Notes: a model not told the origin generated them from the sequence alone. Positions 49,619-61,740 are shown, counted from the stretch's first letter. The stretch is DNA of 64,000 nt from [Mycobacterium] vasticus (GCF_020181595.1 NZ_CP084028.1:2700212-2764211), one strand, 5' to 3'. Made by a program: numbers and translations.

Positions 49619-50295
49619 TCCAGCCGCCAGTCGATCGGCTCGGCACCCAGCTCCCCCAGCAGTTCGTTGGCGCGGCTGAACGGCCGTGATCCGAAGAACC
49701 CGCGCGACGCCGACAGCGGCGACGGGTGCGGTGATTCGATCGTGCGGCAGCTCTCGTTCAGCATCGGCTTGAGCGTCCCGGCGTCGCGCCCCCACAGGAT
49801 CGCCACCATCGGCTGACTGCGTGCCACCAGCGCCCGGATCGCGCACTCGGTGACGGCCTCCCAGCCCTTGCCGCGGTGCGACGCCGGTGTGCCCGGCCGC
49901 ACCGTGAGCACCCTGTTGAGCAACAGCACACCGCGCTGCGCCCACCCGGACAGGTCGCCGCTGGACGGTGTGGGATAGCCCAGATCGGCGGAGTACTCGG
50001 TGAATATGTTCGTCAGGCTGCGCGGCAGGGGCCGCACCTGCGGGGCCACCGAGAAGCTCAGCCCCACCGCGTGACCGGGAGTCGGATACGGGTCCTGCCC
50101 GACGATCAGCACCCGCACCGCGTCGAACGGGAAAGTGAAGGCGCGCAAGACATTCTGCCCCTCCGGCAGGTAGCCGCGGCCGGCGGCGCCCTCCTCGCGC
50201 AGGAACTTCCCCATCAAGGCCACCTGCTCGGCCACCGGCTCCAGGGCGGTGGCCCAACCGCTTTCGACGAGTTCAGGAAGTGGTCGCGCGCTCAT
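49615..50295 (-). CDS. ung: Uracil-DNA glycosylase
   Basis: 226 aa family 1 enzyme removing uracil from DNA. Water-activating motif [14 protein letters not shown] (Asp68) and the His-containing [15 protein letters not shown] are intact. Follows thiL by 6 bp, as in M. tuberculosis (Rv2976c-Rv2977c). Confidence 0.97.
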   Translation of the reverse strand: MSARPLPELVESGWATALEPVAEQVALMGKFLREEGAAGRGYLPEGQNVLRAFTFPFDAVRVLIVGQDPYPTPGHAVGLSFSVAPQVRPLPRSLTNIFTEYSADLGYPTPSSGDLSGWAQRGVLLLNRVLTVRPGTPASHRGKGWEAVTECAIRALVARSQPMVAILWGRDAGTLKPMLNESCRTIESPHPSPLSASRGFFGSRPFSRANELLGELGAEPIDWRLD

Positions 50296-50301
50296 GGTGT
50301 C

Positions 50302-51279
50302 TCAACGTAACGGGGCGCCGGAGTCATAGGACTGCCAGCCCGGCGCACCGCCCCACGACGCCCCGTCGACCAGCACCCGGGCCGGACCGTCGACCACCCG
50401 CCCGATCACCCGCCAGCCATCCGGCACCGCAGCGGGGAACACCGCCACCAGCGCGTGGTCCTCGCCGCCGCCCAGCACCCACGACCACGGGTCTTCGCCG
50501 ACCGCGGCGGCCGCCGCGACGAGTGCCAGGTGATCGGACACCAACCCCTCGGTGAACACGTCGATGCCCACCTGGGAGGCGACGGCCAGATGACCGAGAT
50601 CGGCGATCAGCCCGTCGGAGACGTCGGTCATGGCCTGTGCTCCGGTGTCGGCGGCCACCGCGCCCTGGCCGTAGGGCGGCTCCGGGACCAGGTGCCGTCG
50701 GCGCAGTTCGTCAAAACCGGCCATCCTGTCCCACAGCAGCCGAAATCCCGCCGCGGAGCGGCCCAGGTCGCCGCTCACGGCCAGCGTCGCACCGGGCCGG
50801 GCCCCGGACCGCAGCACCGGCGCCCGGCCGGCCAGATCCCCGAGCACCGTCACCGACACCACCCAGGAATCGGCCTGCACCAGATCACCGCCGACCACAC
50901 CCGCGCCCAGCCGGCCGGCTTCGGCCCACATCCCGTCGGCCAGCTCGGCGGCGTCGGCGGCCGGGGTGTGCGCCGGGGCTCCGAATGCGACGACGAACGC
51001 GGTGGGACGCGCACCCATCGCCTCGATATCGGCGGCGTTCTGCGCAATCGCCTTGCGGCCGACGTCGTGCGGAGTCGACCAGTCCAGCCGGAAATGCCGG
51101 CCTTCGACGAGCATGTCGGTCGAGACGGCCGTCCGTCCGTCGGCGCAGCGCACCACCGCAGCGTCGTCACCCGGTCCCAACTCGGTGGTGGTGGGCTGGC
51201 GGCGGCCGGACACCAGCCGGTCGATCATGGGAAACTCTCCAAGCTGACCCAGCGTGGGCTCGTTACCGCGCACAGCCAC
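50302..51279 (-). CDS. thiL: Thiamine-monophosphate kinase
   Basis: 325 aa. Phosphorylates thiamine monophosphate to the diphosphate. Metal/ATP motif GPGDDAAVV, STDMLVEGRHFRLDW, DVGRKAIAQNAADIEAMGA and the C-terminal VLGGGEDHALVA are present. GTG at 51277-51279 keeps the conserved EPTLGQLGEF; a second GTG at 51271-51273 is also possible. The start lies close to the divergent DUF3515 gene. Confidence 0.95.
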   Translation of the reverse strand: MAVRGNEPTLGQLGEFPMIDRLVSGRRQPTTTELGPGDDAAVVRCADGRTAVSTDMLVEGRHFRLDWSTPHDVGRKAIAQNAADIEAMGARPTAFVVAFGAPAHTPAADAAELADGMWAEAGRLGAGVVGGDLVQADSWVVSVTVLGDLAGRAPVLRSGARPGATLAVSGDLGRSAAGFRLLWDRMAGFDELRRRHLVPEPPYGQGAVAADTGAQAMTDVSDGLIADLGHLAVASQVGIDVFTEGLVSDHLALVAAAAAVGEDPWSWVLGGGEDHALVAVFPAAVPDGWRVIGRVVDGPARVLVDGASWGGAPGWQSYDSGAPLR

Positions 51280-51312
51280 CGAGTTTAGATGCGACCGAAG
51301 GGAACGCAGGCC

Positions 51313-51852
51313 TTGAGCAATCCGGAGACCGACGGGCCACCTCGCGCCGTGCTGATCGCCGCGCTGGTGGTGGCCGTGGTCGCGGTGGGCGCCGCGCTGG
51401 CCTATGCGGCGGCGCGCCAGTCCGGCGAACCACCCACCGGGCCGATCCCGCTCGCCATGGTGCCCGCCCCGCACGCCGACGACGCGGCCTGCCGCTCCGT
51501 GCTGCACGGCCTGCCGCCGCAGCTCGGCGACTATCGCCGTGCCGAACTCTTGGAGCCGGCACCGGCGGGCGCGGCGGCCTGGACGGCCGGCAGTGGCCAG
51601 TCGGTGGTGTTGCGCTGCGGACTGGACCGGCCGGCCGACTTCGTGGTCGGCTCACCGCTCCAGGTCGTCGACGCGGTGCAGTGGTTCGAGGTCCGCGAAG
51701 GTGACCGCGCCACCTGGTACGCCGTCGACCGACCGGTGTATCTGGCGTTGACGCTGCCGCCGGGATCGGGTCCGACACCGATCCAGGAGCTGTCGGATCT
51801 GATCGCCGCTTCAGTGCCCGCGGTGCCGATCAAGCCGGGGCCGGCGCGCTAA
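51313..51852 (+). CDS. DUF3515 exported/membrane protein
   Basis: 179 aa from TTG 51313-51315. One N-terminal hydrophobic helix ([20 protein letters not shown]) then an outer domain with two conserved-looking cysteines (AACRSV and VLRCGLD) and [12 protein letters not shown]; this is the DUF3515 family of actinobacterial surface proteins (Rv2980 place), function unknown. AAGGGA lies 9 nt before the TTG; an ATG at 51289 lacks a ribosome-binding site. Stop overlaps ddlA (CTAA). Confidence 0.85.
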   Translation: MSNPETDGPPRAVLIAALVVAVVAVGAALAYAAARQSGEPPTGPIPLAMVPAPHADDAACRSVLHGLPPQLGDYRRAELLEPAPAGAAAWTAGSGQSVVLRCGLDRPADFVVGSPLQVVDAVQWFEVREGDRATWYAVDRPVYLALTLPPGSGPTPIQELSDLIAASVPAVPIKPGPAR

Positions 51853-52967
51853 CGCAGGCCCACACCGCGCGCCAGCGCGGTGTCGACCATGGTCGCCAGC
51901 AGCGCCGGGTAGTCGACACCACTGGCCGCCCACATCCGCGGGTACATCGAGATGGTGGTGAACCCGGGCATGGTGTTGATCTCGTTGATCACCGGGCCGT
52001 CGTCGGTGAGGAAGAAGTCGACTCGGGCCAGGCCCTGACCATCCAGTGCCGAGAACGCCCGAACAGCCAACTCCTGCAATGCCGCTGCGGTTTCGTCTTC
52101 GATCTTGGCGGGCACATCGAGCTCGGCCGCATCATCGAGATACTTGGTTGCGAAGTCGTAGAACGAGTCGTCGCGATCGCGCAGGCCGGCCACCCGGATC
52201 TCCCCCACCGTGCTGGCGCCGACCGTGCCGTCGGGGAATTCGAGCACACCGCACTCGAGTTCGCGGCCGACGATCGCAGCCTCGATGATGACCTTGGGGT
52301 CGTGCCGGCGCGCGTCGGCGATCGCGGCCGGCAGGTCCGCGATATCGGTCACCCGGCTGACCCCGATCGATGACCCGCCACGTGCCGGTTTGACGAACAG
52401 CGGCAGCCCCAGCCGCTGTTGATCGGCGGCTGACAGCGTCGACTGCCCGGGCCGCAGCACGGCGTAGGGGCCGATCGGCAGGCCCTCGGCGGCCAGCAGC
52501 TTCTTGGTGAACTCCTTGTCCATGCCGGCGGCGCTGGCCAGCACGCCGGCACCCACATAGGGCACCCCCGCCAGCTCCAGCAGGCCCTGCACCGTGCCGT
52601 CCTCGCCGTAAGGCCCGTGCAGCACCGGGAACACCACGTCCACCGACCCCAGTACCGCGGTGGGCCCCGGCGTCCCAGCCGACAGCGCGATGAGCTGGCC
52701 GGCCCGTTGCGGATCGGCCGGCAACGCCAGCTCGGCCCCGTCTGCCATGGTGACCGCCGGCAACTGCCGGTCGTTGATCGCCAGCGCGTCGGGATCACCA
52801 TCGGTGAGCACCCAGGCGCCTTCCGGGGTGATGCCCACCGTGACGACCTCGAAACGGGCCGGGTCCAGGTTGCGCAGGATGCTGCCCGCCGAGACGCAGG
52901 AGATGGCGTGCTCGCTGCTGCGGCCGCCGAACACGACGGCCACCCGGATGCGTTCGTGGGAATTCAC
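51849..52967 (-). CDS. ddlA: D-alanine--D-alanine ligase
   Basis: 372 aa ATP-grasp enzyme for the peptidoglycan precursor and target of D-cycloserine. [40 protein letters not shown] and the metal-binding end [16 protein letters not shown] are all present. GTG start at 52965-52967. Next to gpsA as in M. tuberculosis. Confidence 0.97.
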   Translation of the reverse strand: MNSHERIRVAVVFGGRSSEHAISCVSAGSILRNLDPARFEVVTVGITPEGAWVLTDGDPDALAINDRQLPAVTMADGAELALPADPQRAGQLIALSAGTPGPTAVLGSVDVVFPVLHGPYGEDGTVQGLLELAGVPYVGAGVLASAAGMDKEFTKKLLAAEGLPIGPYAVLRPGQSTLSAADQQRLGLPLFVKPARGGSSIGVSRVTDIADLPAAIADARRHDPKVIIEAAIVGRELECGVLEFPDGTVGASTVGEIRVAGLRDRDDSFYDFATKYLDDAAELDVPAKIEDETAAALQELAVRAFSALDGQGLARVDFFLTDDGPVINEINTMPGFTTISMYPRMWAASGVDYPALLATMVDTALARGVGLR

Positions 52968-53002
52968 ACGCCAGAGGGTACCGGCCGGCCCGCCGCGCCC
53001 GC

Positions 53003-54031
53003 TTACTCCGGCTTGGTGCTGCGCCCCAGCAGGCGCGCCACCGCCTCGTTGACCGACGAGCCCTTGTGGCAGACCCGGTGCACAGCGTCGGTCAGCGGCA
53101 TCTCCACGTCATAGCTCGACGCCAGCGCCAGCACCGACTGGCATGACGTCACGCCTTCGACGACGTGACCGTCGCTGGTGCCCGCCAGCCCCGACGATCC
53201 CGGCGCCGGGGGCATGACCTCGCCCCGCCCGAGCCGTTCCCCGAACGACCGGTTGCGCGACTGCGGCGACGTGCAGGTCGCCACCAGATCACCGACCCCG
53301 GCCAGACCCGCCAGCGTTGCGCCCTTGGCGCCGAGCGCCACGCCCAGTCGGATGATCTCGGCCAGGCCGCGGGTGATGATCGCCGCGGCCGTGTTCTCCC
53401 CCAGACCGACCCCGGCGGCCATCCCGCAGGCCAGTGCGATGACGTTCTTGCACGCACCACCGATCTCCGTGCCGGTCACGTCGGCATTGGTGTACGGCCG
53501 GAAGTATCCGGTGTTGAGCATCCGCTGCAGTGCCACCGCGCGACCGGAGTCGGTGCAGGCGACCACCGTGGCCGCCGGCTGCCCGGCGGCGATCTCGGCG
53601 GCCAGGTTGGGGCCCGACACCACCGCGACCTGACTGGTGTCGACCCCGGTCACCGCGGCGATCACCTGACTCATCCGCATCAGGGTGCCCAGTTCGATGC
53701 CCTTGGCAACGCTGACCAGGGTGGCGCCGTCAGCCACATGTGGCGTCCACCCCTCAAGGTTGGTACGCATGGTCTGCGCCGGCACGGCGAGCACCACCGT
53801 GGTCAGCCCGTCGAGCGCCTCGGCCGCGTCGGTGGTGGCACGCACCCGATCGGGCATCACGATGCCCGGCAGATAGTCGGGGTTTCGGCGAGTCTCGTTG
53901 ATCTGCGCGGCGATGTCGGATCGGCGCGCCCACAGCCTGACCTCACTGCCCGCATCGGCGAGCACCTTGGCCAGGGCGGTGCCCCACGCCCCGGCCCCCA
54001 TCACCGCGACGGTGCCCTCGGTCCCGACCAT
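53003..54031 (-). CDS. gpsA: Glycerol-3-phosphate dehydrogenase [NAD(P)+]
   Basis: 342 aa. Makes sn-glycerol 3-phosphate for phospholipids. N-terminal Rossmann motif [25 protein letters not shown], and the catalytic Lys in [23 protein letters not shown] binds substrate phosphate. ATG at 54029-54031; divergent from fbiD, with an 85-bp gap. Confidence 0.97.
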   Translation of the reverse strand: MVGTEGTVAVMGAGAWGTALAKVLADAGSEVRLWARRSDIAAQINETRRNPDYLPGIVMPDRVRATTDAAEALDGLTTVVLAVPAQTMRTNLEGWTPHVADGATLVSVAKGIELGTLMRMSQVIAAVTGVDTSQVAVVSGPNLAAEIAAGQPAATVVACTDSGRAVALQRMLNTGYFRPYTNADVTGTEIGGACKNVIALACGMAAGVGLGENTAAAIITRGLAEIIRLGVALGAKGATLAGLAGVGDLVATCTSPQSRNRSFGERLGRGEVMPPAPGSSGLAGTSDGHVVEGVTSCQSVLALASSYDVEMPLTDAVHRVCHKGSSVNEAVARLLGRSTKPE

Positions 54032-54113
54032 TTCGCACCACCTCCCTCTAGGCGCATCACCCTAACTCGGCGCGGACACTCCAGCCGCCGAACCCGACGC
54101 TGGCAGGATGTGA

Positions 54114-54761
<648 letters not shown>

Positions 54762-54783
54762 TTCGGTAGCGGCAGGACCGCCG

Positions 54784-57012
54784 ATGCGCCATGATTTCGG
54801 AGTGGACGAAATCGAAGCCGGCAGACTCGCCGAGCCCAGCATCGACGAGGCCGACTGGCATCCCAGTGACGTCGCCCCCGCGGCACCTCCGGCGGCCACC
54901 CCGGCCGCCGCCACCCAACCGGCCGAAGCCGACGAGGAACTGCCCGCGCATCGCTACCTCAACCGCGAACTGAGCTGGCTGGACTTCAACGCCCGCGTGC
55001 TGGCCCTGGCGGCCGACCCGTCGTTGCCGTTACTGGAGCGGGCCAAGTTCCTGGCGATCTTCGCCTCGAACCTCGACGAGTTCTACATGGTCAGGGTCGC
55101 CGGGCTCAAACGCCGCGACGAGATGGGCCTGTCGGTGCGTTCGGCCGACGGACTGACCCCGCGCGAACAACTGCGCCGGATCGGCGAGCAGACCCAGCAG
55201 ATCGCCACCAACCATGCCCGGGTGTTCCTGGATTCGGTGCGCCCGGCGCTGGCCGCCGAAGGCATCCACATCGTCACCTGGGCCGACCTGCATCCGGCCG
55301 AACGCGACCACCTGTCGACGTACTTCACCGAGCAGGTGTTTCCGGTCCTGACACCGTTGGCGGTCGATCCCGCGCACCCGTTCCCGTTCGTCAGCGGCCT
55401 CAGCTTGAACCTGGCGGTCACGGTCAAGCGGCCCGAAGACGGCGGCAGTCATTTCGCACGGGTCAAGGTCCCCGACAACGTCGACCGTTTCGTCGAGCTC
55501 AAGGCACGCGCCGACGGCGGCGACGGAGCGCGCGAGGTCCGTTTCCTGCCGATGGAGGAATTGATCGCCGCGTTCCTGCCGGTGCTGTTCCCAGGCATGG
55601 AGATCGTTGAGCATCATGCGTTCCGCATCACCCGCAACGCCGATTTCGAGGTCGAGGAGGACCGCGACGAGGATCTGCTCCAAGCCCTCGAGCGCGAGTT
55701 GGCGCGGCGCCGGTTCGGTTCACCGGTTCGTCTCGAGGTCGCCGACGATATGACCGAGAACATGCTGGAGCTGCTGCTGCGTGAACTCGACGTTGACCCC
55801 GGCGACGTCATCGAGGTGCCCGGGCTGCTGGATCTTTCGGCGCTGTGGCAGGTCTACAGCCAGGACCGTCCGGACCTCAAGGACCACACCTTCGTGCCGG
55901 CCACCCACCCGGCGTTTGCCGAACGGGAAACGCCCAAAAGCATTTTCGCCACCCTGCGGGAGGGCGACGTGCTGGTGCACCATCCCTACGACTCATTCGC
56001 CACCAGCGTGCAGCGGTTCCTGGAACAGGCCGCCGCCGACCCGGGCGTGCTGGCGATCAAGCAGACGCTGTACCGCACCTCGGGTGACTCACCGATCGTC
56101 ACCGCGCTGATCGACGCCGCCGAGGCCGGCAAGCAGGTGGTGGCACTGGTGGAGATCAAGGCCCGGTTCGATGAGCAGGCCAACATCAAGTGGGCGCGCA
56201 AGCTGGAGAAGGCCGGCGTGCACGTGGTGTACGGGCTGATCGGGCTCAAGACCCACTGCAAGGTGGCTCTGGTGGTGCGCCGGGAGGGCTCGGCGATCCG
56301 GCGGTACTGCCACATCGGCACCGGCAACTACAACAGCAAAACCGCCCGGCTCTACGAGGACGTCGGGTTGCTCACAGCCGACCCGGACATCGGCGCCGAC
56401 CTCACCGACCTTTTCAACTCCCTGACCGGATATTCGCGCAAGGTCGCCTACCGCAACCTGTTGGTGGCCCCGCACGGGGTCCGGGCGGGGATCATCGAAC
56501 GCATCGAGCGTGAGATCGCCGCGCATCGAGGCGCCGGCACCGGGGCGGGCATGGGCCGGATCCGGCTCAAACTCAACTCGCTGGTCGACGAGCAGGTGAT
56601 CGACGCACTCTATGGGGCGTCGCGGGCCGGCGTCCGGGTCGAGTTGGTGGTGCGCGGGATCTGCGCGCTGCGACCGGGAGTCGAGGGGTTCTCCGAGAAC
56701 ATCGTCGTGCGGTCGATTCTGGGCCAGTTCCTGGAACACTCCCGGATCATCCACTTCCAAGCCCTCGACGAGTACTGGATCGGCAGCGCCGACATGATGC
56801 ACCGCAATCTGGACCGGCGGGTGGAAGTGATGGCCCAGGTGAAGAATCCGCGGTTGACCGCGCAACTCGGCGAGGTGTTCGACTCGACGATGGATCCGTC
56901 GACTCGCTGCTGGGAGCTCGGCCCCGACGGTCAGTGGACAGCCCGGCCGCGGGCAGGTGCGACGGTGCGTGATCACCAGGTGTCGCTGATGGAGCGGCAT
57001 CGCAACCCCTGA
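54784..57012 (+). CDS. ppk1: Polyphosphate kinase 1
   Basis: 742 aa, the same length I recall for M. tuberculosis Ppk1. Makes polyphosphate from ATP. A variable Ala/Pro-rich start (1-50) is followed by [16 protein letters not shown], the [13 protein letters not shown] segment, the catalytic His region [13 protein letters not shown] and [23 protein letters not shown] at 54784; a longer in-frame opening into fbiD is rejected. Confidence 0.97.
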   Translation: MRHDFGVDEIEAGRLAEPSIDEADWHPSDVAPAAPPAATPAAATQPAEADEELPAHRYLNRELSWLDFNARVLALAADPSLPLLERAKFLAIFASNLDEFYMVRVAGLKRRDEMGLSVRSADGLTPREQLRRIGEQTQQIATNHARVFLDSVRPALAAEGIHIVTWADLHPAERDHLSTYFTEQVFPVLTPLAVDPAHPFPFVSGLSLNLAVTVKRPEDGGSHFARVKVPDNVDRFVELKARADGGDGAREVRFLPMEELIAAFLPVLFPGMEIVEHHAFRITRNADFEVEEDRDEDLLQALERELARRRFGSPVRLEVADDMTENMLELLLRELDVDPGDVIEVPGLLDLSALWQVYSQDRPDLKDHTFVPATHPAFAERETPKSIFATLREGDVLVHHPYDSFATSVQRFLEQAAADPGVLAIKQTLYRTSGDSPIVTALIDAAEAGKQVVALVEIKARFDEQANIKWARKLEKAGVHVVYGLIGLKTHCKVALVVRREGSAIRRYCHIGTGNYNSKTARLYEDVGLLTADPDIGADLTDLFNSLTGYSRKVAYRNLLVAPHGVRAGIIERIEREIAAHRGAGTGAGMGRIRLKLNSLVDEQVIDALYGASRAGVRVELVVRGICALRPGVEGFSENIVVRSILGQFLEHSRIIHFQALDEYWIGSADMMHRNLDRRVEVMAQVKNPRLTAQLGEVFDSTMDPSTRCWELGPDGQWTARPRAGATVRDHQVSLMERHRNP

Positions 57013-57062
57013 TTCACCAAACGCCGTCCAGCAGGCCCGAATTGACCGGCAGGAGTTGCAAG

Positions 57063-57995
57063 GTGCCCAACCACTCGTCGTCGAACGGCTCGGCGCCCGA
57101 GGATCGGATCGTTCACGCCGCCGGCGCTGTGCTCTGGCGGCGTCGTCGCAAGGCTATTGAGGTGGCGCTGATTCACCGCCCCCGCTACGACGACTGGTCC
57201 CTGCCCAAGGGCAAAGTCGACCCCGGCGAGACCGCCCCGGTGACTGCGGTACGGGAGATCCTTGAGGAGACCGGCCAGTTCGCCCGCCTGGGGCGCCGGT
57301 TGGGAGCGGTCAGCTATCCGGTGCAGCAGGGCGTGAAAAAGGTGTGCTACTGGAATGCGCGCGCCCTGGGCGGTGACTTCGTGCCGAATCACGAAGTCGA
57401 CGATCTGGTCTGGCTCTCGCCCGAGCACGCGATGAAGGAGCTGCAGTACCCCTACGACCGGAAGATCTTGCGGCGGTTCACCAAGGCGCCGGCCGATACC
57501 CAGACAGTGCTGATCGTGCGGCATGGCAGCGCGGGTCGTCGGGCCCGGTTCTCCGGAGACGACACCCTGCGCCCGCTGGACAAGAAGGGCCGGGCGCAGG
57601 CCGAGGCTCTGGTCTCTCAGTTGATGGCGTTCGGCGCCGCCGAGATCTACGCGGGCGATCGGACGCGGTGTCACCAGACGGTGGAGCCGCTGGCCGCCGA
57701 ACTGGAGGTGCCGGTGCACAACGAGCCGGCGCTGACCGAGGAGGCCTACTCTCGCGATCCGAAGACCGCGCGTCACCGGGTACTCAAGATCGCCCGCCAG
57801 GGCGGTACCCCGGTGATCTGTACGCAGGGCAAGGTGATTCCGGATCTGATCGCCTGGTGGTGCGCGCGCGACGGCGTGAGCCCGGATAAGTCCCGTAACC
57901 GCAAGGGCAGCACGTGGGTGCTGTCACTGTCGGGCGGTCGACTGATCGCCGCCGACCATCTCGGCAGTCCGCTGGCGGCGCCGGTACCGGTGTGA
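57063..57995 (+). CDS. mutT1: MutT1: Nudix hydrolase fused to histidine phosphatase
   Basis: 310 aa. Nudix domain 14-140 with the box at 50-72 (GKVDPGE...REILEETG), then a histidine-phosphatase domain from 147 with RHG (153-155). In mycobacteria MutT1 clears 8-oxo-(d)GTP in two steps using the two domains. GTG at 57063-57065 with AGGAG upstream; a TTG at 57042 lacks it. Follows ppk1; ended by a strong hairpin. Confidence 0.95.
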   Translation: MPNHSSSNGSAPEDRIVHAAGAVLWRRRRKAIEVALIHRPRYDDWSLPKGKVDPGETAPVTAVREILEETGQFARLGRRLGAVSYPVQQGVKKVCYWNARALGGDFVPNHEVDDLVWLSPEHAMKELQYPYDRKILRRFTKAPADTQTVLIVRHGSAGRRARFSGDDTLRPLDKKGRAQAEALVSQLMAFGAAEIYAGDRTRCHQTVEPLAAELEVPVHNEPALTEEAYSRDPKTARHRVLKIARQGGTPVICTQGKVIPDLIAWWCARDGVSPDKSRNRKGSTWVLSLSGGRLIAADHLGSPLAAPVPV

Positions 57996-57999
57996 AAAA

Positions 58000-58034
58000 C
58001 CGAGCGCCGCGAGGGTATCCCCCGCGGCGCTCGG
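58000..58034 (-). terminator. Strong intrinsic terminator between mutT1 and hupB
   Basis: CCGAGCGCCGCG (58000-58011) pairs perfectly with CGCGGCGCTCGG (58023-58034), 12 bp with an 11-nt loop. On the minus strand it is followed by GTTTTTC, so it is a classical terminator for hupB; on the plus strand it would also end mutT1 transcription. Confidence 0.88.
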
Positions 58035-58046
58035 CCAGTGATGTTG

Positions 58047-58712
58047 TTACTTACGGCCTTTTCTGGCCGTGGCCTTCTTGGCCGGGGCCTTCTTGGCGGC
58101 GACCTTCTTGGCCGGAGCCTTCTTGACGGCGACCTTCTTGGCAGCCACCTTCTTGACTGCGGCCTTCTTGACCGGAGCCTTCTTGACCGCGGCCTTCTTG
58201 GCCGGAGCCTTGGTCGCGACCTTCTTGGCGACGACCTTCTTGGCCGGAGCCTTCTTGACGGCGACCTTCTTGGCGGCGACCTTCTTGGCCGGAGCCTTCT
58301 TGGCCGGAGCCTTGGCCGCGGTCTTCTTGGCAGCGGCCTTCTTGGCCGGAGCCTTCTTCGCGGCCTTCTTGGCCGTGCCACCGCCGGCGGCACCGGCACC
58401 GCGCTTGACGGCCAGCCCATCGGACGGGACACGCTGCGCGCCAGACACAATCGCCTTGAACTGCGCGCCGGGCCGGAAGGCGGGAACCGACGTCGGCTTC
58501 ACCTTGACCGTTTCACCGGTACGGGGATTGCGGGCGACGCGCGCAGCGCGGCGACGGCGCTCAAAAACGCCGAACCCGGTGATGGTGACGCTCTCACCCT
58601 TGTGGACGGCGCGCACAATGGCATTGACGAAGTGCTCGACGGCTTCGGTCGCCGACCGACGGTCGGTGTCCAATTCCTTTGTGAGAACCTCGATGAGCTC
58701 TGCTTTGTTCAT
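58047..58712 (-). CDS. hupB: DNA-binding protein HupB (HU/MDP1/HLP)
   Basis: 221 aa. The HU fold (1-90: [14 protein letters not shown]...[22 protein letters not shown]) is followed by a long basic tail of PAKK/AAKK/VKKA repeats (about 112-221), the histone H1-like form of mycobacteria. Compacts DNA and has reported roles in growth arrest and iron control. The tail repeats are nearly identical at DNA level (AAGAAGGTC/GCC units), so tail length may vary between strains. GGAGGG precedes the ATG. Confidence 0.97.
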   Translation of the reverse strand: MNKAELIEVLTKELDTDRRSATEAVEHFVNAIVRAVHKGESVTITGFGVFERRRRAARVARNPRTGETVKVKPTSVPAFRPGAQFKAIVSGAQRVPSDGLAVKRGAGAAGGGTAKKAAKKAPAKKAAAKKTAAKAPAKKAPAKKVAAKKVAVKKAPAKKVVAKKVATKAPAKKAAVKKAPVKKAAVKKVAAKKVAVKKAPAKKVAAKKAPAKKATARKGRK

Positions 58713-58901
58713 CCAATCCCTCCGAGACCAGTGGCCCTACTTGAGCCGACTAGAGCACACGGTAAACCCTGATACCACTGATTTCCAAGAGCCACGCGCA
58801 ATTTCACGTGAGATTATCGGCAAATGCGGCAAACCGGTTACCGCCCTAGGGAGCTGGCGACCGGTGTTGAATCCCCCCGAATTCGCTCTGGGTGACCGTC
58901 G
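58713..58901 (-). promoter_or_regulatory. hupB upstream region
   Basis: 189 bp between the hupB start and the leuD stop. It must contain the hupB promoter. TATCAG and TAGTCG hexamers occur on the minus strand within 80 bp of the start, but neither has a convincing -35 partner. No gene or hairpin recognised. Confidence 0.35.
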
Positions 58902-59498
58902 TCAGGGAGCGGGAACGGTGCGCGGTTTCCAGTTCGGACGGCTCGCCTCAAAGGAATCGATCTGATCCAGTTTCCGCAGCGTAAGGCCTATATCGTCGAG
59001 TCCTTCGGACAGCCGCCAGGCGGTGTAGTCGTCAATAGTGAACGCCACCACCGCCGTTCCGGCGGTGATATTCCGATCTTGAAGATTGACAGTGATTTCC
59101 AGCCCAGGGCTACTCTCGATGAGTTTCCAGAGCAACTCCACGTCATCTTGAGCCACTTGGGCCGCCAGCAACCCCGCTTTGCCCGCGTTGCCCCGGAAGA
59201 TGTCGGCGAACCGCGATGAGATCACCACCCGGAAGCCGTAGTCCATCAGCGCCCACACCGCGTGTTCCCGAGACGATCCCGTGCCGAAATCGGGTCCGGC
59301 CACCAGTACCGAACCCCGGTCGAAGGGACTGGTATTGAGCACAAACGACGGATCCGTGCGCCAGGTCGCGAACAGGCCGTCCTCAAATCCCGTCCGGGTG
59401 ATGCGCTTGAGGTAGACGGCCGGAATGATCTGGTCGGTGTCGACATTGGACCGCCGCAGCGGCACCCCGATCCCGGTATGGGTGTGAAAAGCATCCAT
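58902..59498 (-). CDS. leuD: 3-isopropylmalate dehydratase small subunit
   Basis: 198 aa swivelling subunit of isopropylmalate isomerase in leucine synthesis. [31 protein letters not shown] (substrate-binding serines and Arg) and [19 protein letters not shown] are typical. AAGGAG before the ATG. 29 bp downstream of leuC, forming the leuCD operon. Confidence 0.97.
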   Translation of the reverse strand: MDAFHTHTGIGVPLRRSNVDTDQIIPAVYLKRITRTGFEDGLFATWRTDPSFVLNTSPFDRGSVLVAGPDFGTGSSREHAVWALMDYGFRVVISSRFADIFRGNAGKAGLLAAQVAQDDVELLWKLIESSPGLEITVNLQDRNITAGTAVVAFTIDDYTAWRLSEGLDDIGLTLRKLDQIDSFEASRPNWKPRTVPAP

Positions 59499-59527
59499 GA
59501 CTTAGCTCCTTTAAATACCGTTGCGGG

Positions 59528-60946
59528 TCAGTTCAAGTCGGCCGGGGCGGACAGCGTCCCGCGGATCGCGGTGGCCGCCGCGACAACCGGAGACACCAGA
59601 TGGGTACGCCCGCCCTTGCCCTGCCTGCCCTCGAAGTTGCGGTTGGAGGTCGACGCACAGCGCTGGCCGGGAGCGAGCTGGTCGGGGTTCATTCCCAGGC
59701 ACATCGAGCAACCGGGCTGGCGCCACTCGGCACCGGCAGCGGTGAAAACCTCGGCCAGACCTTCGGCTTCGGCCTGCTGACGCACCCGCATCGACCCCGG
59801 CACGACCAGCATTCGCACGCCGTCGGCCACCTGCCGCCCGCGCAGCACCTCCGCGACCGCGCGCAGGTCCTCGATGCGGCCGTTGGTGCACGACCCCACG
59901 AACACCGTGTCGACGGCGATGTCGCGCATCGGAGTGCCCGGACGTAGATCCATGTAGGCCAACGCCTTCTCGGCGGCGCGGCGCTGGGCCTCCTCGAGAA
60001 TGGACTCCGGGTCGGGGACCTCCGCGCCCAGCGGCACCCCCTGGCCGGGGTTGGTGCCCCAGGTGACGAACGGCGTCAGTTCGCCGGCGTCCAGGTAGAC
60101 CTCGGCGTCGAACACCGCGCCGGGATCGGTGCGCAGGCTGTCCCAATAGGCGACGGCGGCGTCCCAGTCCGCGCCTTGCGGCGCATGCGGGCGCCCGCGC
60201 AGATAGTCGTAGGTGGTCGCATCGGGGGCGACCATGCCGGCCCGGGCACCGGCCTCAATGCTCATGTTGCAGATCGTCATCCGGGCCTCCATCGACAGCG
60301 ACTCGATGGTGCTGCCCCGGTATTCGATGACGTAGCCCTGGCCGCCGCCGGTGCCGATCTGGGCGATCACCGCCAAGATGATGTCTTTGGCCGTGACCCC
60401 CGACGCCAGCTGTCCGTCGATGTTGACCGCCATGGTCTTGAACGGCCGCAGCGGCAGCGTCTGGGTGGCCAGCACGTGCTCGACCTCCGAGGTGCCGATA
60501 CCCATTGCCAGCGCGCCGAACGCGCCGTGGGTGGAGGTGTGGCTGTCACCGCAGACGACGGTCATGCCCGGCTGGGTCAGACCCAGCTGCGGCCCGATGA
60601 TGTGCACAATCCCCTGCTCGTCATCGCCCATCGGGTGCAACCGGATGCCGAACTCGGCGCAGTTGTGCCGCAATGTCTCAACCTGGGTGCGCGACACCGG
60701 GTCGGCGATCGGCTTGTCGATGTCGATCGTCGGGACGTTGTGGTCCTCGGTGGCGATGGTCAGATCTGGCCGGCGCACCTTGCGGCCGGCAAGGCGCAGG
60801 CCCTCGAAGGCCTGCGGGGTGGTGACCTCGTGGATCAGGTGCAGGTCGATGTAGATGAGATCGGGCTCGGTCTCGCCGCCGGACACCACCACATGGTCGG
60901 CCCAGACCTTTTCGGCCAGGGTGCGAGGCTGCTGCGTCTTGGACAT
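59528..60946 (-). CDS. leuC: 3-isopropylmalate dehydratase large subunit
   Basis: 472 aa aconitase-type subunit holding the [4Fe-4S] cluster. Cluster cysteines are in [14 protein letters not shown] and [35 protein letters not shown] is the active-site block. ATG at 60944-60946 is used; ATG 60953-60955 and TTG 60959-60961 in frame are alternatives. Divergent from the iclR gene across a perfect palindrome. Confidence 0.96.
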   Translation of the reverse strand: MSKTQQPRTLAEKVWADHVVVSGGETEPDLIYIDLHLIHEVTTPQAFEGLRLAGRKVRRPDLTIATEDHNVPTIDIDKPIADPVSRTQVETLRHNCAEFGIRLHPMGDDEQGIVHIIGPQLGLTQPGMTVVCGDSHTSTHGAFGALAMGIGTSEVEHVLATQTLPLRPFKTMAVNIDGQLASGVTAKDIILAVIAQIGTGGGQGYVIEYRGSTIESLSMEARMTICNMSIEAGARAGMVAPDATTYDYLRGRPHAPQGADWDAAVAYWDSLRTDPGAVFDAEVYLDAGELTPFVTWGTNPGQGVPLGAEVPDPESILEEAQRRAAEKALAYMDLRPGTPMRDIAVDTVFVGSCTNGRIEDLRAVAEVLRGRQVADGVRMLVVPGSMRVRQQAEAEGLAEVFTAAGAEWRQPGCSMCLGMNPDQLAPGQRCASTSNRNFEGRQGKGGRTHLVSPVVAAATAIRGTLSAPADLN

Positions 60947-60972
60947 CACTGCCATCCCCAAAATCTGGTTGA

Positions 60973-60987
60973 TCTCACATTGTGAGA
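60973..60987. promoter_or_regulatory. 15-bp palindrome, likely IclR-type operator for leuCD
   Basis: TCTCACA-T-TGTGAGA is a perfect inverted repeat in the 56-bp gap between leuC and the divergent regulator gene. IclR-type regulators of leuCD are known in actinobacteria (LtbR in Corynebacterium, NdgR in Streptomyces) and bind in this gap. The sequence TAGTATCT just right of it may be a -10 for the regulator. Confidence 0.75.
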
Positions 60988-61002
60988 CGCTAGTATCTAT
61001 AT

Positions 61003-61704
61003 ATGGGACAGCATAGCGGCATCGGCGTTCTGGACAAAGCCCTGGCGGTACTGCACACGGTTGCCGAATCTCCGTGCGGGCTGGCCGAACTGTGTGAGCG
61101 CACCGGCCTCCCCCGGGCCACCGCGCACCGGCTGGCCGCCGGACTGGAGTCCCACCGATTGCTCGGCCGCGACGACGACGGCCGTTGGCTGATCGGGCCG
61201 GCGGTCACCGAACTGGCGGCCCGCGCCGACGATCCGCTGCGCAGCGTGAGCGCCACGGTGCTGCCGCGGCTGCGCGAGATCACCGGAGAGAGCGTGCAGC
61301 TGTACCGCCGCGAGGGCTCCGCGCGGGTCTGCGTCGCCGCACTCGAACCTCCTGCGGGACTGCGCGACACGGTTCCCGTCGGCGCCAGACTGCCGATGAC
61401 GGCCGGCTCCGGCGCCAAGGTCCTGCTGGCCTACGCCGAGCCCGCCGTCCAGCAGGAGGTGCTGGCGCAGGCCAAGTTCACTGCGCGCATGCTGAGCGAG
61501 GTGCGCCGGCGGGGCTGGGCGCAGAGCGTCGCCGAGCGTGAGCCCGGCGTGGCCAGTGTGTCGGCGCCAGTGCGCGATCGGCGCGGCGCGGTGGTGGCGG
61601 CGATCTCGGTGTCGGGTCCAATCGATCGGATGGGGCGACGGCCCGGAGCGCGCTGGGCCACCGACCTGCTGGCGTCCGCCGAAGCCCTCACGGCCCGGTT
61701 GTAG
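61003..61704 (+). CDS. IclR-family regulator of leucine genes
   Basis: 233 aa. Winged helix at about 5-65 ([17 protein letters not shown]...[28 protein letters not shown]) and a C-terminal effector domain with [15 protein letters not shown] and [22 protein letters not shown]. Equivalent of Rv2989. Divergent from leuCD with a palindrome between, so it likely controls leuCD and itself. Confidence 0.93.
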   Translation: MGQHSGIGVLDKALAVLHTVAESPCGLAELCERTGLPRATAHRLAAGLESHRLLGRDDDGRWLIGPAVTELAARADDPLRSVSATVLPRLREITGESVQLYRREGSARVCVAALEPPAGLRDTVPVGARLPMTAGSGAKVLLAYAEPAVQQEVLAQAKFTARMLSEVRRRGWAQSVAEREPGVASVSAPVRDRRGAVVAAISVSGPIDRMGRRPGARWATDLLASAEALTARL

Positions 61705-61740
61705 GGCCGCACCGGCGCAGCACCTGACAGACTGCAGGGC

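Noticed and set aside
58069..58965. Plus-strand Ala/Phe/Leu-rich repeat frame over hupB
   Set aside because: It is the complement of the Lys/Ala repeats of HupB and extends into non-coding sequence.
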